NCBI GenBank assembly: GCA_016839985.1
Contig: JAEOTG010000020.1
Span: 1-6,254, forward strand
Length of the DNA stretch: 6,254 bases
Direction: 5' to 3'
Source: Candidatus Heimdallarchaeota archaeon
GTDB taxonomy: Archaea; Asgardarchaeota; Heimdallarchaeia; Heimdallarchaeales; Heimdallarchaeaceae
Shown: one piece after another, positions 1-4,804 of the stretch
How the letters are laid out: every line of letters begins with the position of its first letter
Numbering within the stretch: the first letter of the stretch is position 1
Notes under the pieces: model-generated
Told to the model about the DNA's origin: nothing
Database searches by the model: none
The model's input: only the letters and a program-made list of their open reading frames with translations
Made by a program: the position numbers and the translations under genes

Positions 1-1
1 A

Positions 2-1831
2 AAAACTCCTTGGAATGAAATGTCCAAAGAAGCACAAGATGCTTTTCTTTTTGGTACAAAAGAAGTATTCGAATTCGAATATGAAACTAGATCTGTAAGC
101 AAAGCTACAAGAAAAAGTAAATGGTGGGGACCTTTTAATGAATGGGGATCTAGTTTTTTCAAATATGGAGATTTATTCGAAACATATACTGATAGATATA
201 CATGTGATCAGTGTAACGGTCAAAAATTAAAGGATGAATTTCTTACTCTTAAACTAAAGGGAAAAAATATACATGAACTAAAACAATTACCTTTCAGAAA
301 CCTTCTAGAGATTTTTCGGTTATTAAAAGAAGTAAATTTTCAAAAACAAGAGCATTTAATTCAGTATTGGAGAAGAATAACTCTAAGGTTGGAATATCTC
401 GTTAAAGTAGGATTGGGGTATCTTCACACTGATAGACTCAATTATACTCTTTCTGCAGGAGAATCTGAGCGTTTAAGATTAGTTACAGTATTAGGGAGTG
501 GTTTAACCTCTCTAACAATTTTACTCGATGAACCTAGTCGTGGATTGCATCCCTCTGAAGTTAGCAATCTAGTAGACATTCTTCAAGAAGTTCGTAATAA
601 TGGTAATTCAGTTATTGTTGTTGAACATGATCCTGAAATCATAAATGCTGCAGATCACATTCTTGATATGGGACCTGGTCCTGGAAGACTGGGGGGAGAG
701 ATAGTAGCCAAAGGAAATATGGAGGACATTTTAAAATCTGATTCTTTAACAGCTCAATGGTTAAAAGGTGAAAAGAAAACAGATCCCTATAGCAAGAAAA
801 CAGAAGGGCAGCTCACTCTTGATGCAGGTAGGAGAAAACCTAGAGACTGGATTAGTGTGAAAGGAGCCAAAGAAAACAATTTGAAGAATCTAGATATAAA
901 AATTCCTTTGGGGATTCTTACAGGTGTATGTGGTGTATCAGGTTCAGGAAAAAGCTCTTTAATTCTTGATACACTTGGGATTGCTTTGACACCTGATAAA
1001 GCAACTTCTTCACTAGGAGGACGAAAAAGAGATCCTGGTGTGCATGATTCAATAGAAAATGCCCCAAATCAAACCATTCTCATTGATCAATCAAAAACAA
1101 AGGTTTATAGTCCTCTTATCTTTTTTGGATTACTCAGTCCTCTAGCTAGAATTTACTCAAAAACTGAAAAAGCAGAAGCATTAGAATTAAAAGAGGATCA
1201 ACTCAAAAGAAGTTGTTCAGAATGTAAGGGGAGGGGAATGATTCGGATGAAAATGGGATTTCTACCTTCTGTTTTATCAACTTGTGATATATGTAAAGGA
1301 ACAGGTTTTTCCCCAGAAACATGGGAACTAAAATACAAAGGATATTCACTTCCTGAAATCACACGCTTAACTATCGATGAAGTATATAATCTATTCAAAG
1401 ATGAAGATGATACAATAGCTCGTTATCTTAAAGCAGCAAAGGATGTAGGTTTAGGTTATCTTGTACTTAAACAACCTCAGTTTTCTCTTTCAGGAGGAGA
1501 ATGTCAAAGACTGAAAATTGTTAAAGAGTTGTGTAAAAAAACAAAAAAAGGTTCTTTATATATTGTCGATGAGCCAACAGTTGGATTACATTTGGATGAT
1601 GTTGAGAGATTAATTAACGTTCTTCAGAGATTAGTTGATGCTGGTAACTCTGTTATTGTAATCGAACATCACCCTCATATATTAGCAGCATGTGATTTCA
1701 TTCTAGAATTAGGACCTATGGGTGGACCTGAAGGAGGTTATCTTATTGCTGAGGGATCACCAGAATCTATTTGTAAAATGGATACACCTACAGCGCCTTA
1801 TCTTAAGAAAACATTGGAGGGATTATTATGA
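2..1831 (+). CDS. Divergent UvrA-family tandem ABC ATPase (5' partial)
   Basis: The reading frame is open to the window edge. The residues before the first in-window ATG (position 20; KTPWNE) match the UvrA block 'TPW..LS', so the true start and the first Walker A lie upstream. Counting from the ATG at 20: a CxxC-G motif (C62, C65); a first ABC signature LSAGE (144-148); Walker B ILLDEP (167-172); an H-loop EHD (202-204); a second Walker A GVSGSGKSS (305-313); a C-terminal zinc module C399/C402/C422/C425 with the same spacing I recall for E. coli UvrA; LSGGE (490-494); Walker B IVDEP (515-519); EHH (549-551). UvrA normally finds DNA damage and loads UvrB; related paralogues act in drug self-resistance. 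Here the conserved IGRTPRSNPATYTG and GRFSFN blocks between IDQ (355-357) and the zinc module are replaced or missing, and the segment is about 8 residues short. I therefore call it UvrA-like, not uvrA. It overlaps the next gene by 4 nt. Family is near certain; a repair role is doubtful. Confidence 0.93.
   Translation, partial: KTPWNEMSKEAQDAFLFGTKEVFEFEYETRSVSKATRKSKWWGPFNEWGSSFFKYGDLFETYTDRYTCDQCNGQKLKDEFLTLKLKGKNIHELKQLPFRNLLEIFRLLKEVNFQKQEHLIQYWRRITLRLEYLVKVGLGYLHTDRLNYTLSAGESERLRLVTVLGSGLTSLTILLDEPSRGLHPSEVSNLVDILQEVRNNGNSVIVVEHDPEIINAADHILDMGPGPGRLGGEIVAKGNMEDILKSDSLTAQWLKGEKKTDPYSKKTEGQLTLDAGRRKPRDWISVKGAKENNLKNLDIKIPLGILTGVCGVSGSGKSSLILDTLGIALTPDKATSSLGGRKRDPGVHDSIENAPNQTILIDQSKTKVYSPLIFFGLLSPLARIYSKTEKAEALELKEDQLKRSCSECKGRGMIRMKMGFLPSVLSTCDICKGTGFSPETWELKYKGYSLPEITRLTIDEVYNLFKDEDDTIARYLKAAKDVGLGYLVLKQPQFSLSGGECQRLKIVKELCKKTKKGSLYIVDEPTVGLHLDDVERLINVLQRLVDAGNSVIVIEHHPHILAACDFILELGPMGGPEGGYLIAEGSPESICKMDTPTAPYLKKTLEGLL
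1816..1821 (+). promoter_or_regulatory. Shine-Dalgarno motif for the toroid gene
   Basis: GGAGGG lies 6 nt before the ATG at 1828, inside the last codons of the UvrA-like gene. With the ATGA overlap it indicates translational coupling and fixes the start of the downstream gene. None of the three later gene starts has a comparable motif. Confidence 0.8.
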
Positions 1832-2916
1832 CATGGATACCTTTGCTTCTTGGAGATCCTTCGCCTTCTCTACGTTTATTAGTTTTACAAGAATTATTAA
1901 AGAAAGATGAAAATGACATTGAATTTCAAGAACTTAAGAAAAATCAACTAAAGGATCCTTTGATTTCGGAGTTACTTAAATTTCAACAAAAAGATGGTTC
2001 TTGGGTAAATGCTGAAATCTTAGGTTTAACAATGGCAAATCCTATTCTCAACACTTCTCAAGCAATGTGCAGACTAGCATATCTTGGCCTTGATAAAAAG
2101 CATCAAGCGATTCAGAAAGCTGCAGAATATCTTTTTTCCTTTCAACTCAAAAGTGGAGCTTGGCCAGGAATAGTTAACGCTTCTATGGCTTTATGGATGA
2201 AAGAGACAAGTAAGAAAAGTACTGAACCATATTTCACTCATCCCCATCATGGTAATGTTATTGCACCAGGATTAACAGGATTTCCACTAAGATCTTTAGC
2301 TATGTGTGGTTATGCTACAGATCCTCGAGCTGAGAAAGCCTATGATTATTTACTTACCCTTCTTTCTCCAGATGGTTCTTGGCCTTACATGATATCCCCT
2401 GAAGGTGAAATAGGATATCAAGTAGTTGGATATAGAAAAATGCCTAATTCCAGATACGGATGTAGAACAAACACATCTGTGGTTCTCAATTGTTTTGCTT
2501 ACCATTCAGATAGAAAGAATAGTAATCAAGCTATGAAAGCCTTGGATTTACTCTTAGCCAGAGAAACTAGAGAAAGGCAACACTTAGGTTTTGAAGTAGC
2601 AAGGATGATTGGTGTTGAATCAGCACATGGTTTCTTAACATATTATGCTAGGTTTGATGTGGCAATGATTATAGATTTGTGTTGGAGAATTGGAGCTACT
2701 AGAGAAGATCCTAGAGTAGAAAATCTAATTAAGTACATTCAAGAAACTCAAGGAAAACATGGAATATGGATATATGAACCTAAACCTCAGGTTTCAAGAT
2801 GGGTAACTTTTGATATTCTTCGGTCTCTTTCAAAGATTGATGAAACGGGTGATTGGATAACTACTCAACCAAGAACAAAATATCGTTCTTATCCAAGAAA
2901 ACCTAAAAGATATTAG
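1828..2916 (+). CDS. Alpha/alpha-toroid protein of the terpenoid cyclase/prenyltransferase superfamily
   Basis: This is a 362-residue protein built from repeats of the squalene-cyclase/prenyltransferase alpha-alpha barrel type. QW-like repeat ends are visible at QQKDGSW (53-59), FQLKSGAW (105-112), SPDGSW (180-185) and TQGKHGIW (307-314), and a final repeat has the helix RWVTFDILRSL (324-334). The N-terminus (LLGDPSPSLRLLVLQELL, 7-24) resembles the lead-in of widespread uncharacterised 'prenyltransferase/squalene oxidase repeat' proteins; that is from memory. I see no DxDD acid motif of squalene-hopene or class II diterpene cyclases, and no clear D-x-C...H zinc set of protein prenyltransferase beta subunits, so an enzymatic role is not supported. 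There is no signal peptide and no evident membrane segment, so it is probably cytosolic. The C-terminal 14 residues are strongly basic (7 K/R). The start at 1828 is supported by a good Shine-Dalgarno motif and an ATGA overlap with the UvrA-like gene, which suggests the two act together. Fold assignment is confident; function is unknown. Confidence 0.85.
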   Translation: MTWIPLLLGDPSPSLRLLVLQELLKKDENDIEFQELKKNQLKDPLISELLKFQQKDGSWVNAEILGLTMANPILNTSQAMCRLAYLGLDKKHQAIQKAAEYLFSFQLKSGAWPGIVNASMALWMKETSKKSTEPYFTHPHHGNVIAPGLTGFPLRSLAMCGYATDPRAEKAYDYLLTLLSPDGSWPYMISPEGEIGYQVVGYRKMPNSRYGCRTNTSVVLNCFAYHSDRKNSNQAMKALDLLLARETRERQHLGFEVARMIGVESAHGFLTYYARFDVAMIIDLCWRIGATREDPRVENLIKYIQETQGKHGIWIYEPKPQVSRWVTFDILRSLSKIDETGDWITTQPRTKYRSYPRKPKRY

Positions 2917-2936
2917 AGCGTTTCAAAGAAAAAACG

Positions 2937-2951
2937 ACTAAACTTTTTATA
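2937..2951 (+). promoter_or_regulatory. Archaeal-type BRE/TATA promoter of the flavoprotein gene
   Basis: ACTAAA (2937-2942) fits a BRE. It is followed after one base by TTTTTATA (2944-2951). A start about 26 nt from the box centre would fall near 2973-2975, just before the ATG at 2981. The transcript would be almost leaderless, which agrees with the missing Shine-Dalgarno motif. Inferred by eye. Confidence 0.5.
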
Positions 2952-2980
2952 TTCAAATATTGTTCTGTTTATGATAAATA

Positions 2981-3445
2981 ATGAAAGAAGAAACTGAAAA
3001 CATTGTCAGAGAATTAATGAAACAAACTTCTACAGCATATCTAGCAACAATTGATGAGAAAGGATTCCCATATATTCGAGCAGTTTTTAATCTAAAATGT
3101 CCTGATTCTTTTCCGCATCCAGCTAAAGTAATTAGCGAATATGATGACAATCAATACACTGTATATATTTCCACTAATACTTCTTCAATTAAAATGAAAC
3201 ATATAAATGAAAGAAATAATATCGCCGTTTATTTTTCTATACCAAGTGAAGGAAAAGGGATAATGCTTCAAGGACAAGCTGAGATTGTAAAAGATATGGA
3301 ATTTAAAGAAAAAATTTGGGTTGAAAATTGGACACAATATTATCCAAAAGGTTATTCAGATCCTGATTTTACAATGCTAAAAATGAAACCAAAATATCTG
3401 AAGGGATGGTATCGTGGTCACCTTGAGCTTAGGTTTAATGATTAA
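2981..3445 (+). CDS. Pyridoxamine 5'-phosphate oxidase-family flavin-binding split-barrel protein
   Basis: This 154-residue protein has the usual length and layout of small FMN-binding split-barrel proteins (PPOX / general stress protein 26 type). A short N-terminal helix is followed by the first strands YLATIDEKGFPYIRAVF (20-36). Then come YTVYISTNTSSIKMKHI (59-75), where the T-x-x-S-x-K pattern is typical of the cofactor phosphate-binding strand and loop, NNIAVYFS (79-86), GIMLQGQAEIVKD (93-105), and a C-terminal part rich in W, Y and P (117-145) ending KGWYRG. Members bind FMN, and some archaeal and actinobacterial relatives bind F420 or haem. The sequence alone does not settle the cofactor or substrate. 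It lacks the features of true PdxH, so vitamin B6 synthesis should not be assumed. The ATG at 2981 is preferred because the homologous region begins right after it. An ATG at 2971 is in another frame and soon hits a stop. The gene stands 64 bp from the toroid gene with its own apparent promoter. Confidence 0.85.
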   Translation: MKEETENIVRELMKQTSTAYLATIDEKGFPYIRAVFNLKCPDSFPHPAKVISEYDDNQYTVYISTNTSSIKMKHINERNNIAVYFSIPSEGKGIMLQGQAEIVKDMEFKEKIWVENWTQYYPKGYSDPDFTMLKMKPKYLKGWYRGHLELRFND

Positions 3446-3450
3446 GAAAT

Positions 3451-3465
3451 GCTAAAGTTATAAAA
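3451..3465 (+). promoter_or_regulatory. Archaeal-type BRE/TATA promoter of the aminotransferase gene
   Basis: GCTAAA (3451-3456) plus one base plus TTATAAAA (3458-3465) is nearly the same layout as the promoter of the preceding gene. The expected start, about 26 nt from the box centre, is near 3488 and gives a leader of about 40 nt. A second A/T-rich run at 3509-3524 is too near the ATG at 3529 to place a start upstream of it. Inferred by eye. Confidence 0.45.
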
Positions 3466-3473
3466 GACTCTTC

Positions 3474-3511
3474 TAAGCTCTTAAGTTGATATGTAAAAGA
3501 TTAAGAGCTTA
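3474..3511 (+). repeat. Perfect 11-bp inverted repeat, candidate operator
   Basis: The arms TAAGCTCTTAA (3474-3484) and TTAAGAGCTTA (3501-3511) are exact reverse complements with a 16-nt spacer. Each arm is itself a small dyad (TAAG-CT-CTTA and TTAAG-AG-CTTAA), and the arm centres are 27 bp apart. The predicted transcription start of the aminotransferase gene (about 3488) falls in the spacer, a position suited to a repressor. A hairpin acting as terminator is less likely because the + strand after it is A-rich, not T-rich. Confidence 0.7.
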
Positions 3512-3528
3512 AAATAAAAATATTGTAA

Positions 3529-4731
3529 ATGATGAATCAAATTCATAAAACAAATGCTTTTGAAAATATATTAGTTAATAAAGCTCAAGGTTCATGGTTT
3601 TGGGATATCAATGAAAACAAGTATCTGGATCTTACGTCAGGCATGTGGTGCTGTAATTTAGGACATAATCATCCAGAAATAATTCAAGCTATTAAGAATC
3701 AATTGGATAAAATAATACACAAGAACACTAGATTCCTTACTCCAACAACACTTGAAGCAGCAAAGTCCATCTTGAATTTTTTTTCTAATGATTATGATAA
3801 AATCACTTTATTAAACAGCGGAAGCGAAGCGATGGAATTTGCAATTGGTTTTGCAAGAAAAGCAACAAAACAACTAGATATTTTATCTCTTAAAGATTCA
3901 TACTTAGGAGCTTATGGGTTATCAAAAGAATCATCTTATACATCACAAAAAGCATCAAAGCTAAAAATACCTTATCCAATATGTAATTCAACACAATGTA
4001 AATGCCTTGAAGAGTATGATTCTCTAATTAATCATATAATAGAAAATTATGCTTCTAAGCTTGCATGTTTTGTTTTAGAACCAATTATGGTAAGTGGTGG
4101 AATAATAAAACCATGTTCAAATTTCATAAGCAAACTTTGTAAGATGTTACAAGAAGTTGGTGTTTTGATAATAGTTGATGAAATTACTACAGGATTTGGG
4201 AGAGCAGGTAAAAAATTTGGTTACGAATGTTTTGGTATAAAGCCTGATATAATCGTCCTTGGAAAATCGTTAGGAAATGGGTATCCTGTTAGTTCTATTA
4301 TTACATACGAATATGTAGAATCTAAAATTTCACCAAACAACATGTATTATGCTCAATCTCATCAGTTGGATCCTTTAGGGGCTGCAGCTGCTTTGTCAGT
4401 AATTGATGTTTTTAAAAATGATAGAATAATTGAAAAGAGTCAAGATAAAATAAAAAATTTCAATAACTTCTTTGAAACACTTTCTCATCCTTGCATTCAA
4501 GATATAAGATCTTATGGAATGATATTTGGAATTCAATTTCAACCATATGCAAATTTCTCAACAAAAGAACTAATCCTAAATTTGAAAAACAATCTATTGA
4601 AAGAAGGAATAATGATAGGTATCAGCTTAGGAAAGGATTTAATTCGATTATTACCACCTTTAAATATCTCTGAAAAGGAAATAGAATTCTTTAAGCAAAA
4701 AATAGTAAAAATACTTAATTCAATTGATTAG
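3529..4731 (+). CDS. Class-III PLP-dependent aminotransferase
   Basis: This 400-residue fold-type I enzyme belongs to the acetylornithine/ornithine/4-aminobutyrate aminotransferase family, which transfers an amino group, often from an omega-amine, using PLP. Visible motifs: LDLTSGMWCCNLGHNHPEI (33-51), the substrate-pocket entry; NSGSEAMEFAIGFAR (96-110), with GSEA holding the PLP phosphate; SYLGAYG (124-130), equal to the usual YHG block with Y125 stacking on PLP but L126 in place of His; DEITTGFGRAG (217-227), with D217 contacting the PLP ring nitrogen; GKSLGNGYP (245-253), with K246 as the Schiff-base lysine; and QSHQLDPLGAAAA (276-288). It is full length with all core residues, so it is probably active. 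Substrate cannot be told. A cysteine group C152/C157/C159 lies where some relatives carry a cysteine-rich loop. Translation may begin at either ATG of the ATGATG pair (3529 or 3532); no Shine-Dalgarno motif is seen. Three sampled 60-base lines are only 23-28% G+C, lower than lines sampled in neighbouring genes. Confidence 0.9.
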   Translation: MMNQIHKTNAFENILVNKAQGSWFWDINENKYLDLTSGMWCCNLGHNHPEIIQAIKNQLDKIIHKNTRFLTPTTLEAAKSILNFFSNDYDKITLLNSGSEAMEFAIGFARKATKQLDILSLKDSYLGAYGLSKESSYTSQKASKLKIPYPICNSTQCKCLEEYDSLINHIIENYASKLACFVLEPIMVSGGIIKPCSNFISKLCKMLQEVGVLIIVDEITTGFGRAGKKFGYECFGIKPDIIVLGKSLGNGYPVSSIITYEYVESKISPNNMYYAQSHQLDPLGAAAALSVIDVFKNDRIIEKSQDKIKNFNNFFETLSHPCIQDIRSYGMIFGIQFQPYANFSTKELILNLKNNLLKEGIMIGISLGKDLIRLLPPLNISEKEIEFFKQKIVKILNSID

Positions 4732-4738
4732 GTTATCA

Positions 4739-4746
4739 TTTTTTTT
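4739..4746 (+). terminator. Oligo-T terminator after the aminotransferase gene
   Basis: A run of eight T residues begins 8 nt after the stop codon (TAG, 4729-4731), with no clear hairpin before it. Oligo-T tracts alone can end archaeal transcripts. It would separate the aminotransferase from the transporter gene. Confidence 0.5.
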
Positions 4747-4757
4747 AATTGCAGATT

Positions 4758-4773
4758 ACAAATATTTTATTTA
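4758..4773 (+). promoter_or_regulatory. Possible BRE/TATA promoter of the transporter gene
   Basis: ACAAAT (4758-4763) fits a BRE and is followed by ATTTTATTTA (4764-4773). A start near 4795 would leave about 10 nt before the ATG at 4805. AATATATT at 4781-4788 is an alternative box but sits only about 20 nt from the ATG. The region is A/T-rich throughout, so the exact box is uncertain. Confidence 0.35.
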
Positions 4774-4804
4774 GAAGTTCAATATATTCGCTATTGTATA
4801 TACT

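Noticed and set aside
1198..1398. 66-codon open frame on the - strand
   Set aside because: Lies wholly inside the UvrA-like gene opposite its zinc module, with no family resemblance and no promoter or Shine-Dalgarno support; a shadow of the real gene.
2..1831. Naming the first gene uvrA and inferring nucleotide excision repair
   Set aside because: The near-invariant IGRTPRSNPATYTG and GRFSFN blocks are missing and the partner gene is not uvrB or uvrC, so the repair name would mislead.
1722..1910. 62-codon open frame spanning the UvrA-like/toroid junction
   Set aside because: Out of frame with both well-supported genes and shows no recognisable protein pattern.
2919..2936. Short inverted repeat CGTTT...AAACG after the toroid gene
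   Set aside because: Only 5 bp per arm with an 8-nt spacer and no T tract directly after; expected by chance, so not called a terminator.
2953..3150. 65-codon open frame on the - strand
   Set aside because: Overlaps the start of the flavoprotein gene, whose + strand translation has clear family motifs.
2981..3445. Naming the flavoprotein pdxH
   Set aside because: It is shorter than PdxH and belongs to the broad general-stress/F420-FMN split-barrel group; no PdxH-specific substrate motif is visible.
3474..3524. The 11-bp inverted repeat as an intrinsic terminator of the flavoprotein gene
   Set aside because: The stem is followed by an A-rich run on the + strand instead of a T run, and it sits beside a better promoter candidate; operator preferred, though not proven.
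4491..4673. 60-codon open frame within the aminotransferase gene
   Set aside because: A shifted-frame copy of an AT-rich coding region with low-complexity K/N/I content.
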